Below, piece after piece: positions 33,887 through 41,651 of a stretch of 61,248 bases of DNA. The translations under genes and the position numbers were made by a program. Each line of letters opens with the position of its first letter. The stretch's first letter is position 1. Source of the DNA: Paenibacillus brevis (GTDB taxonomy: Bacteria; Bacillota; Bacilli; Paenibacillales; Paenibacillaceae); NCBI RefSeq assembly GCF_018919145.1, contig NZ_JAHLQJ010000025.1:1-61248 (forward strand), read 5' to 3'. The notes under the pieces are model-generated. The model made no database searches, was not told the DNA's origin, and saw only the letters and a list, made by a program, of their open reading frames with translations.

Positions 33887-34903
33887 ATGAAAATTACAAG
33901 ACACCCCGAGAATCCAATCGTAGTACCTGGCGGATACGAGTGGAGAAAGGTTACCGTGTTCAACCCTGCTGTTATTATCGATAATGACAAATTTTATATG
34001 ATTGAGCGGACGGCAGGCTCACTGACCCCTTGCAAAAACTTCCTCGGTTTGCTGGAGAGCGAAGACGGCGTGCATTTTACTCATGTAAAGGATGAACCGG
34101 TCCTGACGCCCGATGAACTTGGCTTCCCTTATGGCAGTGTGCAAGACCCGCGTATTGTCAAAATTGATGATACATTCTACATGAACTACGCTCTTCGTCC
34201 ATGTGCGATGAGTTACTATCCGACAAACCGCGGCGTTCCTGAGCGGTCAATTCCTAAATATCCGGATGGTTGGGGGGAAGAGGAGGGGCATTGGCTGACC
34301 CGTTCCTCTATCGTGAAGTCTAAAAATCTGATTGATTGGGAATTTGTTGCCGATACGACTCCGCTGGACATTAATGACCGGGATAATATTTTGTTCCCTG
34401 AGAAAATTAACGGTAAATTCGTTCTGCTCCGCCGTCCGGAAGAATACATCGGCGAACAGTATGGAACCGAGAAAGCTGCAATGTGGATTACTTACTCTGA
34501 GGACTTGATTCATTGGGAAGAGCCCAAGCTGCTGGCCAAGGCGGAGAATATGTCCTGGGAGTCCCGAAAAATTGGCGGCTCGACACCGCCCGTGAAGACA
34601 GACCGCGGCTGGCTGGTGCTGTACCATGGTGTTGACGATGAGATCGTATACCGGGTAGGCGCATTGTTGCTTGATCTGGAAAATCCGGAAAAGGTCATTG
34701 CTCGTACAAAAGACTTTATCATGGAGCCCGAAACCTATTATGAAAAATTCGGCTACCAGATTCCGAATGTTGTATTCCCGACAGGTAATGTCGTGAAGGA
34801 TGGTCTCCTCTATATTTATTATGGCGTTACGGATACGGCAATTGCATTGGCAACGGTTCCTGTAGAGGAATTGGTAGATTACATCCTGGAGCAAGCAGAA
34901 TAA
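33887..34903 (+). CDS. GH130 beta-mannoside phosphorylase
   Basis: The 338-residue protein is a GH130 five-bladed propeller enzyme: FNPAVIIDNDKFYMIER near residue 25, GSVQDPRIVK with the catalytic Asp87, RKIGGSTPPVKTDRGWLVLY near 225 and YHGVDDE near 246. GH130 enzymes phosphorolyse beta-mannosides such as Man-beta-1,4-GlcNAc or Man-Glc to mannose-1-phosphate. After alpha-mannose removal by GH38/GH125, the chitobiose-core Man-beta-1,4-GlcNAc is the likely target, which would link this locus to amino-sugar use. GGAGG precedes the ATG; it is translationally linked to GH38. The exact substrate needs assay. Confidence 0.9.
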   Translation: MKITRHPENPIVVPGGYEWRKVTVFNPAVIIDNDKFYMIERTAGSLTPCKNFLGLLESEDGVHFTHVKDEPVLTPDELGFPYGSVQDPRIVKIDDTFYMNYALRPCAMSYYPTNRGVPERSIPKYPDGWGEEEGHWLTRSSIVKSKNLIDWEFVADTTPLDINDRDNILFPEKINGKFVLLRRPEEYIGEQYGTEKAAMWITYSEDLIHWEEPKLLAKAENMSWESRKIGGSTPPVKTDRGWLVLYHGVDDEIVYRVGALLLDLENPEKVIARTKDFIMEPETYYEKFGYQIPNVVFPTGNVVKDGLLYIYYGVTDTAIALATVPVEELVDYILEQAE

Positions 34904-34972
34904 TCCAGGGTAACTTGTTGTTCAAATGCTATAATCACGCAAGAAGACAAGGGGCTGTCTAAGGAGTCCCCG

Positions 34973-35031
34973 ACATAAAAAGTTGGACAGAGAAAACGTA
35001 AGGTTTTCCGTCCAACTTTTTATGTTTTTTC
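34973..35031. terminator. Strong bidirectional terminator
   Basis: A 16-bp perfect stem (ACATAAAAAGTTGGAC 34973-34988 with 35010-35025) with a nested stem GAAAAC/GTTTTC in the loop, followed by TTTTTT. It ends the GH130 transcript. The gap 34904-35155 shows nothing else. Confidence 0.9.
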
Positions 35032-35155
35032 GCTTATGAGAGAGAGGAAGGTAAGAGAAGGCACTATTTTTGTCGCGCACAGCTCGTTAAAAGCGAAGCG
35101 GGCATGTTAATTTGAGTCCGTCTCTTCTGAATCCATTAGCGAATACGCTAGTGCT

Positions 35156-37483
35156 TCAATCATCACCATCGACTTGTTCACCTGTATATAGTTTCCGGTA
35201 TTGTCCGGGAGTATAGCCTGTCTCTTTTTTAAATTTACGTATAAAGTTAGGCGCATCAAGATATCCTACTTTTTCGATAATTTCTTTCAATGGTGCACTG
35301 CTTTTAACCAATAGACGAGTTACTTCATTCATGCGGCATTGCCAAATATACTGCGAGAAGTTCAATCCCGTCTTTTCCTTAAAGCATCGGCTAAGGTAAG
35401 AGGTAGATATTGAGAACCGGAGTGCCACATGCTCCAGACTCAATGTATAATCCGCATACTGCTGATCGACGTAGGCGACAATGTCATCCAGCAAAGAATG
35501 CTGTTCATTTTCCGCATTACGCTCAACCTGTTGGCAGATTCGGGTGGTGAGCGCTCCTAATCTTGAATCTAGCTCCTCTAAGGATTCGAAGGAGGTCAAG
35601 CTGGATAGATCGGTGAACACTTCGTTCATCCCGAGCTCGGAGGCTGTGCGCAGCAATGAATTCAACAGATCAAAGCAGATGCAGCGCAACAGTGAGACAG
35701 ACAATGATTCAATTTTCAATTCCTCAATCACAGAAGTAATCATTTGTTGGGTCACAAGCGCATTCCCTTGCTTCAAGCCTTGCTCGATCTTCAGGATAGT
35801 CTTGCGGGGAATCCAGTAACTTTCCGCAGAAGGGACGTTTAACTCGGCAATCTGCTCAAAATAAGTCACACGTCCATTGCTGCCAACCATTCGGTATTCA
35901 AGCGCTGCAGAGGCCTCAATGAAAGATTGGTTCAGATTCGAAAGATCATCGTAAAGTGTCCCTACGCCCATATACGGAATGTTTCGTAAATGGTCGACAA
36001 TAAGCACCTTAATGGCTTCAATAATAGGAAGAATCCGTTCCTGGGCTTCTTCATCGCTGGACGCTGCAACAGAGATAATGAGGGCAAATTGCTCATTCGG
36101 AGAGAATTCAAGACCATAAACGTGAGTATCCAGCTCAGACAACTCAAACTCACTCAACATCTCCTGCAGGTGTTGCTGCTCCTGCCAATTTCTTTCCCCT
36201 TCAACGCCATCATCCCAAGCAAGAATGACCGAAAAATAGAAGCCCCTGCCCGGAGGAAGCATTAATCCGGTTCCTTGAATCATTCGTTCCACATCAGCAT
36301 CATTGGGTTGGCCGTATTTCAGCAGAAGCAGCAGACATTGGTTACGAACGTAAGGCTGCTGCATATCAATTCTAGCGCTGTAGTCATGAATCGTCTGCTT
36401 AATCCATTCCCACTCATTCCGATGCTGCAATTCATGGGAGGAGCCGGGCTTAAGCTGAGCGAATTCAAGCAGGTCTTTGATCGGGTGATATTGACGCTTG
36501 GCCAGCAGCATTGCAGCCAAAATACCCGTGATCGCTGTGACGCAGAAAATCATGAATACCAGTTCCTTAATATGGGCAACACGGCTGAAGAACTGGTAGC
36601 TAGGCATCGTTGTGACGTAAGTCCATCCATTATATTCGGATTTCACGACGACAACCGAATACTTGTCATGATTCAGTGTCAAACTGTGAATTCCGGGCTC
36701 AAGAGACGGCAATACGGCTACATCCTCTGCAGGCAGGCTGGTACCATGATTGTTAACGGTCAGCGTCTCACCATTCTGGTCAAAAATAAAGCTGCCGCCG
36801 GCAAAGTCGCTAAGGATGGAATCCATTACACCGGTCAGCTTGGATTCTTTCATTAAATAGACGACAATGCCATAAGGGTACTGATCATTCGGTTTGATCG
36901 GCACCAGGTAAGTCAGCATAGGGTCGCTATGGGAATAGACATTGACGATTTCCGCCGGCCGCATGACCGGCCGCTTTAATTCATTCAGATCCTTCAGCAT
37001 CTGCTCTTTCGTCCACCGTTCATACTTATACATCCGTTCAAAAACAACATTAATATTCGTCATGCCGGCGGGAGCATAAATGACCGAGTCATTGTGATAA
37101 TACAAAAACAAATCTTCCAGAATGCTGCTGTTGGCCTTATATTGGCTTAAAGTACGAACTGCATCTGCACTATAGAGGGAGTGATGAACCATATAGGGTG
37201 TCAGCTTCTGGTCATAGGAAATTTTACTAGCAATGTCCAACAATTCAGCCATACGCTCATCAATGGTCGTCTTTACCTGATTCAACTGATTCACGTTCGA
37301 TTGTTCAATCTCGATCCGGAGGTTCTTGACTGCGCTTTCATACACAAGTAGCGTGACCACGATTAGTGGAATCAGAAAGATTAACACATATGAGATCGTA
37401 TATTTAAGAAGAAGCTTGGACTTAAAATGACTCCAGATTGGCGAGGTCCCTGTGGACTTGGAAGAGCCTGATGTATTGGGCAT
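35156..37483 (-). CDS. Membrane-bound AraC-family regulator
   Basis: The 775-residue protein combines a sensor and a DNA-binding domain in one chain: a membrane helix near residues 28-50 (YTISYVLIFLIPLIVVTLLV), a large extracellular part to about residue 300, a second helix (LVFMIFCVTAITGILAAMLL), a cytoplasmic linker, and a C-terminal AraC HTH pair (ISTSYLSRCFKEKTGLNFSQ, EIIEKVGYLDAPNFIRKFKK). Such one-protein sensors usually control neighbouring sugar importers; the mannoside locus 250 bases away is the obvious target. GGAGGTGA precedes the ATG. It is convergent to GH130. Confidence 0.85.
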   Translation of the reverse strand: MPNTSGSSKSTGTSPIWSHFKSKLLLKYTISYVLIFLIPLIVVTLLVYESAVKNLRIEIEQSNVNQLNQVKTTIDERMAELLDIASKISYDQKLTPYMVHHSLYSADAVRTLSQYKANSSILEDLFLYYHNDSVIYAPAGMTNINVVFERMYKYERWTKEQMLKDLNELKRPVMRPAEIVNVYSHSDPMLTYLVPIKPNDQYPYGIVVYLMKESKLTGVMDSILSDFAGGSFIFDQNGETLTVNNHGTSLPAEDVAVLPSLEPGIHSLTLNHDKYSVVVVKSEYNGWTYVTTMPSYQFFSRVAHIKELVFMIFCVTAITGILAAMLLAKRQYHPIKDLLEFAQLKPGSSHELQHRNEWEWIKQTIHDYSARIDMQQPYVRNQCLLLLLKYGQPNDADVERMIQGTGLMLPPGRGFYFSVILAWDDGVEGERNWQEQQHLQEMLSEFELSELDTHVYGLEFSPNEQFALIISVAASSDEEAQERILPIIEAIKVLIVDHLRNIPYMGVGTLYDDLSNLNQSFIEASAALEYRMVGSNGRVTYFEQIAELNVPSAESYWIPRKTILKIEQGLKQGNALVTQQMITSVIEELKIESLSVSLLRCICFDLLNSLLRTASELGMNEVFTDLSSLTSFESLEELDSRLGALTTRICQQVERNAENEQHSLLDDIVAYVDQQYADYTLSLEHVALRFSISTSYLSRCFKEKTGLNFSQYIWQCRMNEVTRLLVKSSAPLKEIIEKVGYLDAPNFIRKFKKETGYTPGQYRKLYTGEQVDGDD

Positions 37484-37617
37484 ATGTAGTCACCTCCAGT
37501 GCAATAAATGGATCAATCATTATAACGTTATATTTATTATGCTATAAAAATGCGAAATTAGGAAGTGGAGAGCTGAAATTGTCGAAAATAATATAAGGAT
37601 ATCATGTTGCACAAACA

Positions 37618-37664
37618 AATAAAAAATCCCCTCCCAACAGAATCTTAAACTGTCAGGAGGGGGG
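37618..37664 (-). terminator. Terminator of the opuA operon
   Basis: CCCCTCCCAACAG (37628-37640) pairs with CTGTCAGGAGGGG (37650-37662), followed on the minus strand by ATTTTTTATTTG. It lies 25 bases after the opuAC stop. Confidence 0.9.
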
Positions 37665-37688
37665 AATGTACTGCTAGCTGCTCATCAT

Positions 37689-38591
37689 TTACTTCAAATC
37701 CTCAATGGAGCTAATTTCCATATAGGCTGGGACGACGAGACCGGTCTTGACCCCAGTCATGTTTGCTCCGAGATCCTCAAGCTTCTCTCCGAATTCTGTC
37801 CAGTAATCGGCATGAGTCAATGGGAGCCAGGCTGCCGCGGAAGCATCCACATCGCCGCTGGCTACGCCGGTCCACATTGGACCAGCTTCAACTTGAAGGG
37901 AAGTGACGTCATAACCAAGCTTGCTCTCCAGCACGTATTCGAGCACGTTTGTGCTGGCGATTTCGGAGTCCCAAGCCACGTAGCTGAGCTTGAACGTATC
38001 GCCGTTAACCGGGCTCAAATCCTTGACCCATTCGTCAACGCGCTCCGGATTGGCTTCAACCCAAGCCTCGGCGGCCTCAGCAGGATCACTTCCTTCCTGG
38101 ATGGCAGTCATGATCTCACCCATTTCGTCGGAAGTCCATTCAAACCGATCAAGAAACTCATAGGCGGTTGGATGATCGTCCTTTAGTCCTTGGCGGACAA
38201 TGGTATGAATTTCTTCGGCTTCACCGTATGTTTTTTGGGGATCCTCAAGATACTTCAAGTCATATTTCGCAAACATCCAATGCGGTGTCCAACCGGTAAT
38301 AATAATCGGGTTCTGGGCTTTAACTGCCTTATCCAGCATGGCTGTCATTGCGGCTCCGGAGCCTTCGATGAGCTTCCAGTCCTCCAGTCCGTAATCGCTA
38401 ATCGCTTGTTCAGTCGCCTTCATGATACCTGCTCCAGGGTCAATACCGATAATTTCGTGCTTCATACCGGAGATTCCATTTGATGCAGAGGCATCGCCGT
38501 TGTTGTTGGTTGCCGCTCCGCATGCCGTCAAGGCGAACATGGATGCCAGCCCTGCAAGTACCATCAGTTTCTTCATCTTCTTCATCTTCAT
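37689..38591 (-). CDS. opuAC: Glycine betaine-binding lipoprotein OpuAC
   Basis: The 300-residue lipoprotein (lipobox LTAC, Cys near residue 24) closely follows the B. subtilis OpuAC plan: the domain with GIDPGAGIMKATEQAI and the aromatic ligand loop GWTPHWMFAKYDLKYL comes first, and the lobe with KLSYVAWDSEIASTNV, EAGPMWTGVASGDVDAS and GLVVPAYM comes second. It captures glycine betaine or proline betaine for osmoprotection. It lies 3 bases after opuAB. TGTAATTCATG-type context upstream; GAGGAGTGT is the ribosome binding site. Confidence 0.93.
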   Translation of the reverse strand: MKMKKMKKLMVLAGLASMFALTACGAATNNNGDASASNGISGMKHEIIGIDPGAGIMKATEQAISDYGLEDWKLIEGSGAAMTAMLDKAVKAQNPIIITGWTPHWMFAKYDLKYLEDPQKTYGEAEEIHTIVRQGLKDDHPTAYEFLDRFEWTSDEMGEIMTAIQEGSDPAEAAEAWVEANPERVDEWVKDLSPVNGDTFKLSYVAWDSEIASTNVLEYVLESKLGYDVTSLQVEAGPMWTGVASGDVDASAAAWLPLTHADYWTEFGEKLEDLGANMTGVKTGLVVPAYMEISSIEDLK

Positions 38592-38594
38592 GAA

Positions 38595-39437
38595 TTACAC
38601 ACTCCTCTTGTTTGATTTAAATAAGTTCTGTGTAAAGCGGTCGAGCACGATGGCCAGGACTACAACGGCCAAGCCGGCTTCAAAGCCTTGACCAATCTTG
38701 AGTTGGGTGACCGCACGATACACCGTTGCCCCGATTCCTTGTGCGCCGATCATCGATGCGATAACGACCATGGACAATGAAAGCATAATGGTCTGGTTCA
38801 CCCCGGCCATCATGGTTGGCATAGCGAGCGGCAGTTCCACCTTGATCAGCTTCTGCCAAGAGGTCGAGCCAAAAGCATCGGATGCTTCTGTCAGCTCTCC
38901 GGACACTTGCTTGATGCCGAGATGTGTCAGCCGAATCGTCGGCGGGATCGCAAAGATGACAGAGGCAATTACCCCTGGCACGACACCGAGGCTGAAGAAG
39001 GTAACTGCCGGCAGCAGATAGACGAAGGCAGGCATCGTCTGCATGAAATCAAGCAGCGGAGCGATAATCCGGTTCGTTGTCTTGCTGTAGGCACAAGCAA
39101 TTCCAATGGGAATTCCGAGCAGAATGGATATCAATCCAGATGTGATGACAAGTCCCAGTGTGCTCATCGTTTCCTGCCAATAGCCAAGATTATCAATCAG
39201 GAGAAATCCGATAATCGTGAACAGACTTAGCTTCCATTTGCCAATGAAGTAGGCGAGAACACCGATGATCGCTATAAAGATGAGCGGATGAGGAAATAAG
39301 AAGATGTTGGAGAAAAAATTAACGATCGTCTCAATAACCTCAGATATCGCTCCAAATAGAGGGCCAAGATGGTCCTCCATCCAGTCGACAGCCAGTTCGA
39401 TTCCATTCGCAATCGGCAGCTTAGGCAAGAAGCTCAT
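38595..39437 (-). CDS. opuAB: Glycine betaine ABC permease OpuAB
   Basis: The 280-residue membrane protein has several hydrophobic helices and the EAA-like loop GELTEASDAFGSTSWQKLIK near residue 180, with LPLAMPTMMAGVNQTIMLSL after it, as in OpuAB/ProW. It forms the channel for betaine uptake. Its start overlaps the end of opuAA by 17 bases, indicating translational coupling. Confidence 0.93.
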   Translation of the reverse strand: MSFLPKLPIANGIELAVDWMEDHLGPLFGAISEVIETIVNFFSNIFLFPHPLIFIAIIGVLAYFIGKWKLSLFTIIGFLLIDNLGYWQETMSTLGLVITSGLISILLGIPIGIACAYSKTTNRIIAPLLDFMQTMPAFVYLLPAVTFFSLGVVPGVIASVIFAIPPTIRLTHLGIKQVSGELTEASDAFGSTSWQKLIKVELPLAMPTMMAGVNQTIMLSLSMVVIASMIGAQGIGATVYRAVTQLKIGQGFEAGLAVVVLAIVLDRFTQNLFKSNKRSV

Positions 39438-40641
39438 GCTCGCCCACCTCCTTCTTGGAGTTGACTTCCCCGGCTAAAGCGCCGAGTACAGCTCCCCTGA
39501 CGATGACTCCCAACAACCGCTGCTGGTCATCCACTACGGCCAAAGGCACGCGAGCAGAACTGGTTACCTCGAATAATTCGTTCAATAATGTATCCGGAGA
39601 CACGCAAGGTCCATCGGTGATCAGAATATCCTGAAGTCCGCCACCCGACTTCAAAATCTGGGAGGCATCTTCTGCTGTAATAACCCCAAGCAGACGCTTG
39701 GCCCGGTCTATCACAAACAGATTGGATATGCCGCGCTCTCTCATCAGCTCCAGCGCAACGCGAGGCCCGCGATCCAGAGTAACCGTCTCGGGACGCCGCA
39801 TGACACGGGAAGCAGTCAGTACCTTAGACAGATCCACATCCTCGATGAACCGCTCGACATAGCGGTCGGCAGGCTGGGTCAGCATTTCCTCCGGAGTACC
39901 GATCTGAATCAATTCTCCGTCCTTCATCAGGGCGATCCGGTCTCCGATGCGGAGGGCTTCATCCAGATCGTGGGTTATAAATACGATGGTTTTCTTCATC
40001 TTATCTTGAAGCTCCACGAGCTCATCTTGCATATCACGGCGGATTAAGGGATCAAGGGCACTGAATGCTTCATCCATCAGCAGAATCTCCGGGTCATTGG
40101 CCAGCGCCCGGGCTAACCCCACTCGTTGCTGCATACCGCCGCTCAATTGATCCGGATAACGATCCTCCCAGCCCTTTAGCCCAACGAGCTCAAGGGAAGA
40201 CAAGGCTTGGCTGCGCCGTTCGGATTTAGCGACCCTTTGAACCTCCAGGCCATATTCCACGTTTTCGAGCACGGTGCGGTGTGGAAAGAGTGCAAATTTC
40301 TGAAAGACCATACTAATGCTCTTTCTGCGGACCTCTCTCAGCTCGGACTTGCTCATTTTGCGGAGATCGCGTCCGTGAAAGAGCACTTCTCCGCCTGTTG
40401 GCTCGATCAGCCGATTGAGCATGCGGACAAGCGTTGACTTTCCGCTCCCCGATAGTCCCATGATGACGAAAATTTCGCCTTCACGAATTTCGAGGCTCAC
40501 TCGATTCACACCGACGGTCAGGTTTTTCTCTTTCGCGAGTCTTTCCTTGGAGTACCCTTGCTCCAGGAGATTCACGCCTTGCTCGGCACCCGGGCCGAAC
40601 AGCTTGCTTATTTGATTGACTCTCAATATTTCTTGCTGCAT
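39421..40641 (-). CDS. opuAA: Glycine betaine ABC transporter ATPase OpuAA
   Basis: The 406-residue ATPase shows Walker A (GLSGSGKSTLVRM, residues about 62-74), the signature LSGGMQQRVGLARALA, Walker B (EILLMDEAFSALDP) and a C-terminal pair of CBS domains (about 285-395, MRERGISNLFVIDRAKRLLG, TSSARVPLAVVDDQQRLLGV) that in OpuA sense ionic strength. First gene of the opuAA-AB-AC operon, divergent from a GbsR-type regulator. GAGGTGAGT precedes the ATG. Confidence 0.94.
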   Translation of the reverse strand: MQQEILRVNQISKLFGPGAEQGVNLLEQGYSKERLAKEKNLTVGVNRVSLEIREGEIFVIMGLSGSGKSTLVRMLNRLIEPTGGEVLFHGRDLRKMSKSELREVRRKSISMVFQKFALFPHRTVLENVEYGLEVQRVAKSERRSQALSSLELVGLKGWEDRYPDQLSGGMQQRVGLARALANDPEILLMDEAFSALDPLIRRDMQDELVELQDKMKKTIVFITHDLDEALRIGDRIALMKDGELIQIGTPEEMLTQPADRYVERFIEDVDLSKVLTASRVMRRPETVTLDRGPRVALELMRERGISNLFVIDRAKRLLGVITAEDASQILKSGGGLQDILITDGPCVSPDTLLNELFEVTSSARVPLAVVDDQQRLLGVIVRGAVLGALAGEVNSKKEVGEHELLA

Positions 40642-40919
40642 GTACTCACCTCTTACAATTTCATTTTAATTCTGTATCCCGTGTTAACCCATGCAACAAG
40701 TCTAGCAAACGATCAAGCAAAAGCTCAAGTATGATTACAGTACGTATAGAACGTACAGAAAAAACTGAACGTAAAGATACTTAAGAATACTCCGGATTGC
40801 TCATATATCCTACCCAATCTGTTTCTTTACTTTTTAAGTTGCTTTTCTTAAGATAGAGAAAGCATAGCTCATAAGAGCAAGAAGCACAGCTATCGTTAGA
40901 ACTGGAGGTCGCATGACAC

Positions 40920-41480
40920 ATGAGCGCAAGCCTGAATCAGCTAACGTCGGAACAGCAGGCTGAACTGATGAAAATACGCAAGCGTGTAATAGAAGCAATC
41001 GGCAGTAACATGGATTTATACGGAATTTCTCATTCGACTGGCCATTTGTACGGGCTGCTTTTTTTTGCGGATAAACCGATGACTCTTGATGAGATGGGTA
41101 TGGAAATGAAGATGAGTAAGACCAGCATGAGCACGGGAGTGCGTACGCTGCTTGATCTTCGAATGGTTAATAAGGTATGGGAGAAGGGATCCCGTAAGGA
41201 TTTGTACGAGGTTGAATATGACTGGCATCAGACCTTTACAGACTTTTTTGCGATCAAATGGAGAAAAGCTGTGGAGAGTAATCTTCTTGTCCTCCGCAAA
41301 GCGATGAATGAGATCAATAAAACGTTGAAGGCTGATGATAAGCCGCAAGAACCTTATTGTTCTATATTGGAGGAAGACCAGCGCAAGATGGAGCAGGCGG
41401 TGCAATACTATTTGTGGCTTGACCGTCTGATTGACGTTATGGAGAGCGGGGACATCTACAATCTGGTGCCGAAAGAATAA
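40920..41480 (+). CDS. GbsR-type (MarR-like) transcriptional regulator
   Basis: The 186-residue protein matches the GbsR/OpuCR family of winged-helix regulators: YGISHSTGHLYGLLFFADKP near residue 38, MTLDEMGMEMKMSKTSMSTG near 58 (recognition helix) and VNKVWEKGSRKDLYEVEYDW near 87. These proteins respond to choline or betaine and repress compatible-solute uptake genes. Position divergent to opuA with a 278-base shared promoter gap makes opuA the likely target. GGAGGT lies 11 bases upstream of the ATG. Confidence 0.87.
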   Translation: MSASLNQLTSEQQAELMKIRKRVIEAIGSNMDLYGISHSTGHLYGLLFFADKPMTLDEMGMEMKMSKTSMSTGVRTLLDLRMVNKVWEKGSRKDLYEVEYDWHQTFTDFFAIKWRKAVESNLLVLRKAMNEINKTLKADDKPQEPYCSILEEDQRKMEQAVQYYLWLDRLIDVMESGDIYNLVPKE

Positions 41481-41491
41481 ATGAGCATGAA

Positions 41492-41526
41492 GCAGGCCAT
41501 CCGGGAATCACTCCGGATGGCCTGTA
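41492..41526 (+). terminator. Terminator-like hairpin after the GbsR-type gene
   Basis: A perfect 12-bp GC-rich stem (CAGGCCATCCGG and its complement CCGGATGGCCTG) around an 8-base loop. The following bases (TATATTATTATGG) are AT-rich but not a T-run, so termination may be partial. Confidence 0.6.
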
Positions 41527-41544
41527 TATTATTATGGCTTGTGA

Positions 41545-41633
41545 GCGGATTTCTCCCTTGCTAGAACTTAGTCCAATCAAAGAAATCCGCGAGCAACAGC
41601 GATCGTAGCAACAGCAACTCTTCACACGTTGCC
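41545..41633 (-). repeat. Dispersed intergenic repeat, copy A (most complete)
   Basis: Contains the inverted pair GCGGATTTCT (41545-41554) and AGAAATCCGC (41581-41590) with a 26-base loop, then a tail GAGCAACAGCGATCGTAGCA ... CTTCACACGTTGCC. The tail recurs at 6751-6810 and the whole at 16774-16860. It lies between convergent genes. No TIR/TSD pair of a known MITE was recognised. Confidence 0.6.
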
Positions 41634-41651
41634 CTCCAGCACTTGCGATCT

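Noticed and set aside
37689..38591. Apparent circular permutation of the betaine-binding protein (ligand loop domain before the other lobe)
   Set aside because: This order is normal for OpuAC of Bacillus, which is permuted relative to E. coli ProX; it is not a local rearrangement.
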